64,000 bases of DNA from Agrobacterium cavarae (GTDB taxonomy: Bacteria; Pseudomonadota; Alphaproteobacteria; Rhizobiales; Rhizobiaceae). Of the stretch, positions 25,629 through 34,044 are shown one piece after another (the stretch's first letter is position 1; every line of letters starts with the position of its first letter). The notes beneath the pieces were generated by a model that saw only the letters and a list, made by a program, of their open reading frames with translations, ran no database searches and was not told the origin of the DNA. The stretch is taken from contig NZ_SISF01000030.1 in NCBI RefSeq assembly GCF_004310285.1, forward strand, positions 186,001 through 250,000. Reading direction: 5' to 3'. The position numbers and the translations under genes were made by a program.

Positions 25629-26789
25629 ATGACCATCAATCCGTTCGAGTTTCGAACCGTCCCCTCCATGCAGGTCGCCTGGGGCGGGGCAGCAAAGCTC
25701 GGTGAAATTCTGGCTGGCCGTTTCGTACAGCGAAAAGCGCTTCTCATAACCGACAGCGGTCTGGTAAAGGCAGGGCTCATCCAACCGATTGCCGAAGCGC
25801 TGTCTGTCAGCGGCTTTTCCGTCGAGACCTTCGACAAGGTGGTTGCCGATCCGCCCGAACATGTGGTTGCGGAATGCGTCGCCTCCGCCAAAGCCTTCGG
25901 CGCGGATATCGTCATCGGTCTTGGCGGCGGTTCGTCGCTCGATATCGCGAAGCTTGTGGCTGTGCTTCTGGTTTCCGATCAGTCACTCTCGGACATGTAC
26001 GGCATCGGCAACGTCAAAGGTTCGCGTGCGCCTCTGGTACTGGTTCCGACCACGGCAGGAACGGGCTCCGAGGTCACCAATATCTCGATCATCACCACCG
26101 GCGAGACCACCAAGATGGGCGTCGTTTCGCCTCAGCTTTATGCGGATTTCGTGCTGCTTGACGCAGAGTTGACGGTGGGCCTGCCGCAAGTCCACACCGC
26201 TGCCACAGGCATTGATGCAATGGTTCACGCGATCGAAGCCTATACCAGCAAGCACAAGAAAAACCCGCTCTCCGATTGCTTGGCACGCGAAGCCCTGCGT
26301 CTCTTGGGAGACAATCTGGTCGCAGCCTGCAAGGATGGCAAAAACCGTCACGCAAGAGAGGCCATGTTGCTCGGCGCCACGCTGGCCGGTCAAGCCTTCG
26401 CCAACTCGCCGGTAGCGGCCGTGCATGCTCTCGCTTATCCGCTTGGCGGACACTACCACATTCCCCACGGCCTCTCTAATGCTCTTATGCTCGGCCCCAT
26501 CCTTCGTTTTAACGCCGCTGCAGCAGCACCGCTTTATGCTGAGCTTGCCGACGTATTGAAGGTGCCGGGCGAAGGTGACGCGACCACGCGATCCACCGCA
26601 TTCGTTCAGCACATGGAAAAGCTGATGGACGAGAGCGGTGCGCCGCGCCGTTTGAGAGATGTCGGCGTTACCGACAACAGCCTCGCAATGTTGGCATTGG
26701 ACGCCATGAAGCAGACGCGTCTGCTCGTCAACAACCCCGTCGAGGTGCGCGAGGAGGATGCGCTGGCGCTTTATCGGGAAGCGTTCTGA
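25629..26789 (+). CDS. blcB: Iron-containing alcohol dehydrogenase, gamma-hydroxybutyrate type
   Basis: A 386-residue group III (iron-type) alcohol dehydrogenase. It has the nucleotide motif GLGGGSSLDIAK and the metal-binding region HALAYPLGGHYHIPHG near residues 266-281. As BlcB/AttL it oxidises gamma-hydroxybutyrate to succinic semialdehyde. It sits 20 bases after blcA and 44 before blcC, in the order known from Agrobacterium attKLM. Confidence 0.93.
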   Translation: MTINPFEFRTVPSMQVAWGGAAKLGEILAGRFVQRKALLITDSGLVKAGLIQPIAEALSVSGFSVETFDKVVADPPEHVVAECVASAKAFGADIVIGLGGGSSLDIAKLVAVLLVSDQSLSDMYGIGNVKGSRAPLVLVPTTAGTGSEVTNISIITTGETTKMGVVSPQLYADFVLLDAELTVGLPQVHTAATGIDAMVHAIEAYTSKHKKNPLSDCLAREALRLLGDNLVAACKDGKNRHAREAMLLGATLAGQAFANSPVAAVHALAYPLGGHYHIPHGLSNALMLGPILRFNAAAAAPLYAELADVLKVPGEGDATTRSTAFVQHMEKLMDESGAPRRLRDVGVTDNSLAMLALDAMKQTRLLVNNPVEVREEDALALYREAF

Positions 26790-26833
26790 TCACCGAAACC
26801 ATTCAGAAATCTACTCTCAGGGAGGAAACGTTT

Positions 26834-27625
26834 ATGACCGATATCAGGCTTTATATGCTTCAATCCGGAACCTTGAAGTGCAAGGTGCACAACATCAAGA
26901 TGAACCAGGGAGACGGCGCGGACTACGAAATTCCCGTTCCTTTCTTCCTGATCACCCACCCGGACGGGCATACGGTCATCGATGGCGGCAACGCGATCGA
27001 AGTGGCGACCGACCCGCGCGGCCATTGGGGCGGCGTGTGCGATGTCTATTGGCCGGTTCTGGACAAGGATCAGGGCTGCGTCGATCAGATAAAGGCGCTC
27101 GGCTTCGACCCTGCTGACGTCAAATACGTCGTCCAGTCCCACTTGCATCTCGATCACACTGGCGCCATCGGTCGCTTTCCCAATGCCACCCATATCGTCC
27201 AACGCCGGGAGTATGAATACGCCTTCACGCCGGACTGGTTTGCGGCAGGCGGCTATATCCGAAAGGACTTCGATAAGCCGGGCCTGAAATGGCAGTTCCT
27301 CAACGGCGCGGATGACGATCTGTACGACATCTACGGCGATGGCACCCTGACGACCATATTCACCCCCGGACACGCTCCGGGTCACCAGTCCTTCCTGGTG
27401 CGAGTGCCGGATAGCAAGCCGTTGTTGCTCACCATCGACGCTGCCTACACGCTCGATCACTGGGAAGAAAAGGCATTGCCAGGCTTCCTCGCCTCCACTG
27501 TGGACACCGTGCGTTCCGTACAGAAACTCAGAACAATTGCCGATAAGATAGATGCGATCGTGGTGACGGGGCATGACCCCGACGCTTGGTCGACCTTCAA
27601 AAAAGCTCCCGAATATTACGGCTGA
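26834..27625 (+). CDS. blcC: Gamma-butyrolactone / N-acyl-homoserine lactonase
   Basis: A 263-residue metallo-beta-lactamase-fold lactonase (AttM/BlcC/AiiB group). The dinuclear zinc motif HxHxDH is seen in QSHLHLDHTG near residue 105, and further ligands lie in TPGHAPGH and VTGHDPDAW. It opens gamma-butyrolactone to gamma-hydroxybutyrate and can inactivate acyl-homoserine-lactone quorum signals. Sequence as remembered from A. tumefaciens is very similar throughout. GGGAGGA lies ahead of the ATG. Last gene of the operon, followed by a strong terminator. Confidence 0.95.
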   Translation: MTDIRLYMLQSGTLKCKVHNIKMNQGDGADYEIPVPFFLITHPDGHTVIDGGNAIEVATDPRGHWGGVCDVYWPVLDKDQGCVDQIKALGFDPADVKYVVQSHLHLDHTGAIGRFPNATHIVQRREYEYAFTPDWFAAGGYIRKDFDKPGLKWQFLNGADDDLYDIYGDGTLTTIFTPGHAPGHQSFLVRVPDSKPLLLTIDAAYTLDHWEEKALPGFLASTVDTVRSVQKLRTIADKIDAIVVTGHDPDAWSTFKKAPEYYG

Positions 27626-27697
27626 TATGCCGTTCTCATCGGCGGCGAGGCTCCATCCCCGTCGCAAAGGTTGAACTCAGTTTCAAAAACGGAAAAA

Positions 27698-27731
27698 CCG
27701 GGCTCTGCATCAAGCAGAGCCCGGCCTTTTT
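27698..27731 (+). terminator. blcABC terminator
   Basis: CCGGGCTCTGC (27698-27708) and GCAGAGCCCGG (27714-27724) form a perfect 11-base stem with a five-base loop, followed by CCTTTTT. Confidence 0.9.
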
Positions 27732-27777
27732 GATTGAGCTTTACGGTGCGCAGCACTTCAAGGCGCGCGACTAAATG

Positions 27778-27945
27778 TTACAGCTGAACCTTGTCGAAAG
27801 CCTTGGGATCGATGCCAAGCGCATCGAGATCAGAACCGGCAGGCTTGCGGTGCGCACGCACAGCGGCGGAAACCGAAACGGCGGCGCCGAAAACAGCAAG
27901 GGTTTCACTGAAAAACTTACGCGATGTCTTTGCAACCGAACGCAT
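27778..27945 (-). CDS. Small hypothetical protein
   Basis: A 55-residue basic protein starting MRSVAKTSRKFF. A short hydrophobic stretch (LAVFGAAVSVSAAV, about 14-27) is followed by a polar tail ending FDKVQL. ATG 27945 has a well-placed AAGGAG, which supports it as a real gene; the frame extends to 27987 without support. It could be a single-pass membrane micropeptide. No family is recognised. Confidence 0.6.
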   Translation of the reverse strand: MRSVAKTSRKFFSETLAVFGAAVSVSAAVRAHRKPAGSDLDALGIDPKAFDKVQL

Positions 27946-28138
27946 TTCTTTCTCCTTTTGGGTTAACCTGAATATGGGTAAATCCACCCGTTTCTACAAC
28001 TCGTGATATAGCGGGGGAGCCATGCGGCAGAGCTCGAACTCCTTTGGATGACAGCTACGGCAAATTTGCATGGGTAATGGCGCTTTGACTGCGGCCCGGA
28101 TTTTGTTAATCCGTGGACATGAAGGGAGACTAAAAATC

Positions 28139-28489
28139 ATGGCGACGGTCATTTACGGCATCAAGAACTGCGACACGATGAAGAAGGCGCGCAGCTGGCT
28201 GGAAGCGCATGGCATCGATGCCGCCTTTCATGATTACAAGACGCAAGGGGTTGATCGCGCCCGTCTGGAAGCCTGGTGCGAGGCGGCGGGATGGGAAACC
28301 GTTCTGAACCGGGCGGGCACCACTTTCAAGAAACTGGACGATGCGCAGAAAGCCGATCTGACGCAGGAAAAGGCGATCGGGCTCATGCTGGAGCAGCCGT
28401 CGATGATCAAGCGCCCGGTTCTGGAAAGCGAAGACAAAATCACCGTCGGCTTCAAGCCGGATACTTACGCTTCGATTTTCGGCAAGTAG
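28139..28489 (+). CDS. ArsC/Spx-family reductase, YffB-like
   Basis: A 116-residue thioredoxin-fold protein of the ArsC family, YffB branch. The N-terminal motif GIKNCDTMKKA has a single active-site Cys near residue 10, and the C-terminus has the RPVLE segment. YffB-type proteins are glutathione-dependent and of unknown substrate; true arsenate reductase activity is not implied. ATG 28139 (after GAAGGGAGA) is preferred over an in-frame start at 28070, since the family begins here. The ybaK gene starts six bases after the stop. Confidence 0.85.
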   Translation: MATVIYGIKNCDTMKKARSWLEAHGIDAAFHDYKTQGVDRARLEAWCEAAGWETVLNRAGTTFKKLDDAQKADLTQEKAIGLMLEQPSMIKRPVLESEDKITVGFKPDTYASIFGK

Positions 28490-28494
28490 GCTCC

Positions 28495-28971
28495 ATGTCC
28501 AAGACGACCCGTGCAACGCAGATGCTGACCAAGGCCGGCGTGGCTTTTACCACCGTATCCTATGAGTACGATCCGAATGCCGAGCGCATCGGTCTTCAGG
28601 CAGCGGAGTCCATTGGCGAGCCGCCGCATCTGGTGCTGAAGACGCTGATGGCCGATGTGGACGGCAGGGCCGTCTGCGTTGCCGTCCCATCGGACCGGGA
28701 GGTCAGCATGAAAAAGCTGGCGGCAGCCTTTGGCGGAAAGTCCGCCCATATGATGAAGCCGGCCGATGCCGAGCGAGCAACCGGTTACCATGTGGGCGGC
28801 ATCAGCCCGTTCGGGCAGAAGAAGATGGTTCCAACGGCGATCGAGGTTCAGTCGATGGAACATGCATACGTCTATATGAATGGCGGCCAGCGCGGGCTGC
28901 AGGTGCGCCTTTCGCCCAAAGATGCACTCGCTGCCTTGAAGGCGAAGGCTGCATCGCTTGTCGCAGACTGA
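28495..28971 (+). CDS. ybaK: Cys-tRNA(Pro)/Cys-tRNA(Cys) deacylase
   Basis: A 158-residue YbaK/EbsC-type editing protein that hydrolyses Cys mischarged onto tRNA-Pro. The family core is present: VLKTLMADVDG, the SMKKLAAAFGGKS helix, and the GGISPFGQKK loop with the conserved Gly-Gly-Ile-Ser-Pro. ATG 28495 gives the usual family length. It immediately follows the ArsC-like gene and forms an operon with it. The upstream frame is open but unrelated. Confidence 0.92.
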   Translation: MSKTTRATQMLTKAGVAFTTVSYEYDPNAERIGLQAAESIGEPPHLVLKTLMADVDGRAVCVAVPSDREVSMKKLAAAFGGKSAHMMKPADAERATGYHVGGISPFGQKKMVPTAIEVQSMEHAYVYMNGGQRGLQVRLSPKDALAALKAKAASLVAD

Positions 28972-29056
28972 GCATTGCCGTCTGGGAAGGTGGTTGGCTT
29001 TCCCGATGGATGGTCTATTGTCCAAACCCATTCAAGCAGACATGTGAAGGCAGATC

Positions 29057-30295
29057 ATGAGCGTTTCTCCTATCGATCCCGTCAAACTCGAAAAGCTGGC
29101 CGAAGTCGCCGTCAAGATTGGACTTCAGCTCCAGAAGGATCAGGATCTGGTGATCACGGCACCGCTGGCGGCCTTGCCGCTGGTCCGTTTCTTGACCAAG
29201 CACGCCTATATGGCAGGCAGCGGCCTGGTCACCACCTTCTATTCCGATGAGGAAACGACGCTGGCGCGCTATCGCCATGCAAGTGACGCCAATTTCGACA
29301 AGGCGTCCAGCTGGCTCTACGAAGGCATGGCAAAGGCTTACGCCAACGGCGCAGCAAGACTGGCGATTTCCGGCGACAACCCCATGCTTCTGTCCGAACA
29401 GGACCCGACCAAAGTCGCGCGCGCCAACAAGGCCAACTCAACGGCCTACAAGCCGGCGCTTGAGAAGATTTCCAACTTCGACATCAACTGGAACATCATC
29501 TCCTACCCCAACCCATCCTGGGCCAAGCAGGTCTTCCCGGATGTCAGCGAAGACGACGCCGTTCATAAGCTCGCGGATGCGATCTTCGCAGCATCGCGTG
29601 TGGATGTTGCCGATCCGGTGGCAGCCTGGGTGGAGCACAATGCCAATCTTGCCAAGCGCTCCAAGTGGCTGAATGGCGAGCGTTTCGCCTCGCTGCGCTT
29701 CACAGGTCCCGGCACCGATGTCACCATCGGCCTTGCAGACGGCCATGAATGGCACGGCGGCGCCTCGATGGCGAAGAACGGTGTTACCTGCAATCCGAAC
29801 ATCCCGACCGAGGAAGTTTTCACCACACCCCATGCGCTGCGTGTGGACGGTTATGTCTCCAGCACCAAGCCGCTCTCCCATCAGGGCACGCTGATCGACA
29901 ATATCCAGGTGAAGTTCGAGGCCGGCCGCATCGTTGAGGCCAAGGCCTCGAAGGGTGAATCGGTGCTGAACAAGGTGCTCGACACCGACGAGGGTGCGCG
30001 GCGCCTCGGCGAAGTGGCGCTGGTGCCGCATTCCTCGCCGATTTCAGCGAGCGGTATTCTGTTCTACAACACGCTGTTCGACGAAAACGCCTCCTGCCAT
30101 ATCGCGCTCGGCCAGTGCTATTCCAAGTGCTTCATCGACGGGGCGACGCTCAGCCAGGATCAGATCAAGGCACAAGGCGGCAATTCCAGCCTGATTCACA
30201 TCGACTGGATGATCGGCTCCGACAAGGTCGATATCGACGGCATCAAGCCCGATGGCTCCGTCGTGCCCGTTATGCGCAAGGGTGAGTGGGCCTGA
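29057..30295 (+). CDS. M29-family aminopeptidase
   Basis: A 412-residue metallopeptidase of the thermophilic aminopeptidase (AmpS/PepS/aminopeptidase T) family, which removes N-terminal residues from peptides in the cytosol. The conserved segments TNIPTEEVFTTPH (here CNPNIPTEEVFTTPH), with the metal-binding Glu, and the C-terminal HIDWMIGSD are visible. The length is normal. A RIME-like repeat follows about 20 bases after the stop. Confidence 0.92.
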   Translation: MSVSPIDPVKLEKLAEVAVKIGLQLQKDQDLVITAPLAALPLVRFLTKHAYMAGSGLVTTFYSDEETTLARYRHASDANFDKASSWLYEGMAKAYANGAARLAISGDNPMLLSEQDPTKVARANKANSTAYKPALEKISNFDINWNIISYPNPSWAKQVFPDVSEDDAVHKLADAIFAASRVDVADPVAAWVEHNANLAKRSKWLNGERFASLRFTGPGTDVTIGLADGHEWHGGASMAKNGVTCNPNIPTEEVFTTPHALRVDGYVSSTKPLSHQGTLIDNIQVKFEAGRIVEAKASKGESVLNKVLDTDEGARRLGEVALVPHSSPISASGILFYNTLFDENASCHIALGQCYSKCFIDGATLSQDQIKAQGGNSSLIHIDWMIGSDKVDIDGIKPDGSVVPVMRKGEWA

Positions 30296-30314
30296 TCTCC
30301 GCACAGGCCTCCTA

Positions 30315-30415
30315 GAGCGCCGTGCTTCCTTTTGGACGCACGGACGCTCTACCTTTTGAATCGACGCACCGTGCTTTCCGAAAATCGACTCCGATTTTTC
30401 GGGCCGACGCTGCAG
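30315..30415 (+). repeat. RIME-like intergenic repeat, copy 4
   Basis: Well-preserved copy: the first hairpin region (CCGTGCTTCC...GGACGCACGG) has minor changes, and hairpin 2 is CCGAAAATCG/CGATTTTTCGG. It lies 20 bases downstream of the aminopeptidase stop. Confidence 0.65.
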
Positions 30416-30676
30416 GATGAGAGGCCCGGCCCGCCACTGCGGTAGAGCGATTGGCGACAGCGATCGTAACGGATCGCTGCTCCTACCCGCTAATCCCTGT
30501 CGATCGGTCCTGAAGAGCGTGCGTCTATTAGACTAAAGTCATAAGCCAAAAGCATCGCTCTTCCTTTCGTTAAAATTCTGTCACTTTGCAATCAGGTGCA
30601 TCGCGCCCGGAAGGGCCAGTTCGAGGGGAGTCGAGCTGTTGCGATGCGTCTTCTTGATTTCTGTGGAGGACAGCCA
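30416..30676. other. Leader region of the MHS transporter
   Basis: Non-coding stretch containing an AGCGATC...GATCGCT inverted repeat near 30460 and an AT-rich run around 30530-30590 that may hold the promoter. No clear -35/-10 pair or riboswitch is recognised. An open frame in it has no ribosome-binding support. Confidence 0.35.
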
Positions 30677-32563
30677 ATGGCAAATATAGCAGCGACGGGC
30701 GTGGAAAAGGCCCGCCCCATGACGGGGGAGGAGAAGAAGGTCATTTTCGCCTCTTCTCTCGGTACGGTTTTTGAGTGGTACGACTTTTATCTCTATGGTT
30801 CGCTCGCCATCTATATCGGCGCGAACTTCTTCAGCCAGTATCCGGAAACGACGCGCAACATTTTCGCGCTTCTGGCCTTTGCGGCAGGCTTTCTCGTTCG
30901 TCCCTTCGGCGCTCTGGTCTTCGGCCGTCTCGGTGATATCGTCGGACGTAAATACACCTTCCTCATCACCATTCTGATCATGGGCTTCTCGACCTTTGTG
31001 GTCGGTATTCTGCCAGGTGCCGCACAGATCGGTATTGCAGCGCCCATCATCCTGATTTTGCTGCGCATGCTTCAAGGTCTGGCGCTGGGCGGTGAGTACG
31101 GCGGTGCTGCAACCTACGTGGCAGAGCACGCGCCGAATGGTCGTCGCGGCTATTATACCTCGTGGATCCAAACCACCGCGACACTCGGACTCTTCCTGTC
31201 GCTGGTCGTCATTCTCGGCGTACAGTTCAGCCTCGGCAAGGAAGCCTTTGCAGCCTGGGGCTGGCGCATTCCATTCCTGCTCTCCGTCATTCTGCTCGGC
31301 GTATCGGTCTGGATCCGTCTGAAAATGAATGAATCCCCTGCCTTCAAGAAGATGAAGGAAGAGGGTAAGACCTCCAAGGCCCCGCTCAGCGAAGCCTTCG
31401 GTCAATGGAAAAACGCCAAGATCGCCATCATCGCACTTCTCGGTGCGGTCGTCGGTCAGGCAGTCGTCTGGTATACGGGCCAGTTCTACGCCCTCTTCTT
31501 CCTCCAGAGCATTCTGAAGGTGGATGGCCAGTCGGCAAACATCATGGTCGCCTGCGCTCTTCTGCTCGGCACCGGCTTCTTCGTTCTCTTCGGTTGGCTC
31601 TCCGATAAGGTCGGCCGCAAGCCCATCATCATGGCTGGCCTCGTTCTGGCGATGCTGACCTACTTCCCGCTGTTTAAAGCGCTCACATGGGCGGGCAACC
31701 CGGCCCTTGCCGAGGCCCAGGCGACCGTTCGGGCAACCGTGACGGCTGCTCCCGGCGACTGCAAGTTCCAGTTCAACCCAACGGGCACGGCAAAGTTCAC
31801 GACATCCTGCGATATCGCAACCTCGTTCCTGACCCGTAACTCCGTTCCTTATGATGTGGTGGAAGGTCCGGCCGGACAACCCGCCACCGTCAAGATCGGC
31901 AACACCACCGTAAACAGCTACGACGCTGTTGCAGCAGGTGCAGACGCAGCCGCCAAGGATCGCGCTTTCCAGAAGCAGATCAACATTGCCCTGCATGACG
32001 GCGGTTATCCGCTGGTTCGTGGCGCCGCTCAGGTTCCAGCCGCAAAGCTCGACGCTTTTGTTGCTGCAAACCCTGAATTGGCGCTCAACGCCGATGCCAT
32101 CCGGGCAACGCCTTCCAAAACCGTACCCGTCGACAAGCTTGTCACCGACAAGCTGCTGACGCCGGCGGAAGCCAATGGCGCAACCGACATGGCCGTCTAT
32201 ACGGTTCCGGGCGGCGGTGCCTTCAGCATGGTTGCCGATCCGGCAGCCGTAAACTGGGTGGTCATCATCGCGGTTCTGACCGTACTCGTCATCTATGTGA
32301 CGATGGTCTACGGCCCGATCGCAGCGCTTCTGGTCGAGCTCTTCCCGACCCGCATCCGCTACTCCGGCATGTCCCTGCCCTACCACATCGGTAACGGCTG
32401 GTTCGGTGGTCTGCTACCTGCAACGGCTTTTGCGATGAGCGCTGCCAAGGGCGATATCTACTACGGACTCTGGTACCCGATCGTCTTTGCCGGCATCACG
32501 CTTGTGATCGGTCTGCTCTTCCTGCCGGAAACGAAGGACCGCGACATCCACAAGATGGATTGA
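30677..32563 (+). CDS. MFS transporter, metabolite:H+ symporter family, with periplasmic insert
   Basis: A 628-residue major-facilitator protein of the MHS branch (dicarboxylate, shikimate and betaine transporters). The signature GTVFEWYDFYLYG is in helix 1, GRLGDIVGRK follows helix 2 and GWLSDKVGRK follows helix 8. It is longer than typical family members because of an insert of about 190 residues (roughly 335-524) between helices 9 and 10, which should face the periplasm and contains two cysteines. ATG 30677 follows GGAGGA. A bidirectional terminator ends the gene. The substrate is unknown. Confidence 0.88.
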   Translation: MANIAATGVEKARPMTGEEKKVIFASSLGTVFEWYDFYLYGSLAIYIGANFFSQYPETTRNIFALLAFAAGFLVRPFGALVFGRLGDIVGRKYTFLITILIMGFSTFVVGILPGAAQIGIAAPIILILLRMLQGLALGGEYGGAATYVAEHAPNGRRGYYTSWIQTTATLGLFLSLVVILGVQFSLGKEAFAAWGWRIPFLLSVILLGVSVWIRLKMNESPAFKKMKEEGKTSKAPLSEAFGQWKNAKIAIIALLGAVVGQAVVWYTGQFYALFFLQSILKVDGQSANIMVACALLLGTGFFVLFGWLSDKVGRKPIIMAGLVLAMLTYFPLFKALTWAGNPALAEAQATVRATVTAAPGDCKFQFNPTGTAKFTTSCDIATSFLTRNSVPYDVVEGPAGQPATVKIGNTTVNSYDAVAAGADAAAKDRAFQKQINIALHDGGYPLVRGAAQVPAAKLDAFVAANPELALNADAIRATPSKTVPVDKLVTDKLLTPAEANGATDMAVYTVPGGGAFSMVADPAAVNWVVIIAVLTVLVIYVTMVYGPIAALLVELFPTRIRYSGMSLPYHIGNGWFGGLLPATAFAMSAAKGDIYYGLWYPIVFAGITLVIGLLFLPETKDRDIHKMD

Positions 32564-32587
32564 GGATCTCTCATATCCAAAAGAAGA

Positions 32588-32615
32588 ACCCGGCGAGACG
32601 ATCGCCGGGTTTTTT
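32588..32615 (+). terminator. Bidirectional terminator between MHS transporter and uxuB
   Basis: ACCCGGCGA (32588-32596) and TCGCCGGGT (32602-32610) flank a five-base loop. A T-run follows on the plus strand and a T-rich tail on the minus strand, so it can serve both converging genes. Confidence 0.85.
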
Positions 32616-32635
32616 GTTGCTCGAAAATGGGAAGC

Positions 32636-34042
32636 TTAGGCCTTCAGGCCCTGCAGTTCGGCATTGACGCGATCGCGCCAGGGGCGGTTCTGAACGAGTG
32701 CTGGCGGGAACAGTCCGTCGATAGCAAAGAAGGACGCCGACGGGTCGCTCGGATCGACATTGCCCGCGGCGACAAGGATTTCCTCGCGACGCGGATCGTC
32801 GAGATTTCCGCGCTTGTGGATCGAGGCGATCCAGAGCGCGATCACATAGGCAAACTCCGCAGCATCTCGTCCCGCCTCCAGCGTTTCCACGGTTGCCGCC
32901 AGAACGCGCTGCGGCAGCTTCTGGCTGGTGTCCATGGCGATCTGGATATTCTTGTGGGCAATCGTCGGATTGGCAAAGCGCTCGACGAGCTCATCCATAT
33001 AGGCAGGCAGCTCAATGCCCGGCACCGGATCGAGTGTCTTGACCGCGGCCTGCATGTGCCGCCTGACCTTCTCGACGAATTCCGGCACAGCCATCACGTC
33101 GCGCACGAACTCCAGATCGTTGAGAATGCCAAGATGGGCAATCATCGTGTGCGGACCGTTCAGCAGACGCAGCTTCATCTTCTCATAGGGTTCGACGGCC
33201 TTGGCGAAGACGGCACCGCCCGCTTCCCAAGCGGGTCGACCAGAGACGAAATTCTCTTCGATGACCCACTGCATGAAAGGCTCTGTCTCGATCGACAGCG
33301 TGTCTTCAACACCGAGCAGAGCTTGCGCGCGTGCGCGGCTTTCGGCCGTTGCCGCTGGAACGATGCGGTCGACCATGCTGCACGGGAATGCACCATTTTC
33401 GGCAATCCAGCGCGCCAGTTCGGGATCGCGACGCTCCGCCATGTCGAGGACGAGGTGACGAACCACGTGACCGTTGGAGGGGAGGTTGTCGCAGCAGAGA
33501 ACGGTGTAAGGAGCGATCCCCTTCTCACGACGCTTCGCAAGACCCTCAACGAGGAAACCGACCGCACCGACCGGCGCGTGAGGATTGGCAAGATCGGCCG
33601 CGACGGAAGGATGCTTCAGGTCCAGACCACCCGTGACGGGGTCAAGACCATAGGCCTTCTCGCTGACCGTCAGTGTGACGATCTTGATGGTTTCGTTGGC
33701 AAGATAATCGAGCACATCCGTGCCGCGTTCTGCAGCGCAAAGCCAATCAACCGTGGCGCCGATGACTTCCGCCGTGTCGCCCTCTGCGTTACGAACGATG
33801 ATCGAGTAGAGACCATCCTGCTCGGCAAGCGCTTCCACCGGATCAGGGGACCGTAGATTGACTGCAACGATGCCCCAGCCGCCGAACTGTTCCGACAAAG
33901 CCCGCTGCGTATAGACGGCCTGATGTGCGCGGTGGAAAGCGCCGAGCCCCATGTGGATGATGCCGGGCTGCAAATTCGCGCGGTCATAGGAAGGCTGTGC
34001 AACGACATCAGGCAATAGGGTTGAAGAAGACAATCTGCTCAT
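32636..34042 (-). CDS. uxuB: D-mannonate oxidoreductase (fructuronate reductase)
   Basis: A 468-residue member of the polyol-specific long-chain dehydrogenase family. It interconverts D-fructuronate and D-mannonate with NAD(H). Visible are the N-terminal GLGAFHRAHQAVY nucleotide region, the catalytic-type SMVDRIVP stretch and the KLRLLNGPHTMIAHLG core with the catalytic lysine. ATG 34042 starts two bases after the uxuA stop; TTG 34048 overlaps that stop. Last gene of the TRAP-idnD-uxuA-uxuB unit. Confidence 0.9.
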   Translation of the reverse strand: MSRLSSSTLLPDVVAQPSYDRANLQPGIIHMGLGAFHRAHQAVYTQRALSEQFGGWGIVAVNLRSPDPVEALAEQDGLYSIIVRNAEGDTAEVIGATVDWLCAAERGTDVLDYLANETIKIVTLTVSEKAYGLDPVTGGLDLKHPSVAADLANPHAPVGAVGFLVEGLAKRREKGIAPYTVLCCDNLPSNGHVVRHLVLDMAERRDPELARWIAENGAFPCSMVDRIVPAATAESRARAQALLGVEDTLSIETEPFMQWVIEENFVSGRPAWEAGGAVFAKAVEPYEKMKLRLLNGPHTMIAHLGILNDLEFVRDVMAVPEFVEKVRRHMQAAVKTLDPVPGIELPAYMDELVERFANPTIAHKNIQIAMDTSQKLPQRVLAATVETLEAGRDAAEFAYVIALWIASIHKRGNLDDPRREEILVAAGNVDPSDPSASFFAIDGLFPPALVQNRPWRDRVNAELQGLKA

Positions 34043-34044
34043 AA

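Noticed and set aside
30581-32386. 601-codon open frame antisense to the MHS transporter
   Set aside because: It mirrors a well-supported transporter gene, has low-complexity polar composition typical of antisense shadows in GC-rich DNA, and lacks a ribosome-binding site.
32627-33856. 409-codon plus-strand frame over uxuB
   Set aside because: Antisense to a gene with clear family motifs; no independent evidence of coding.
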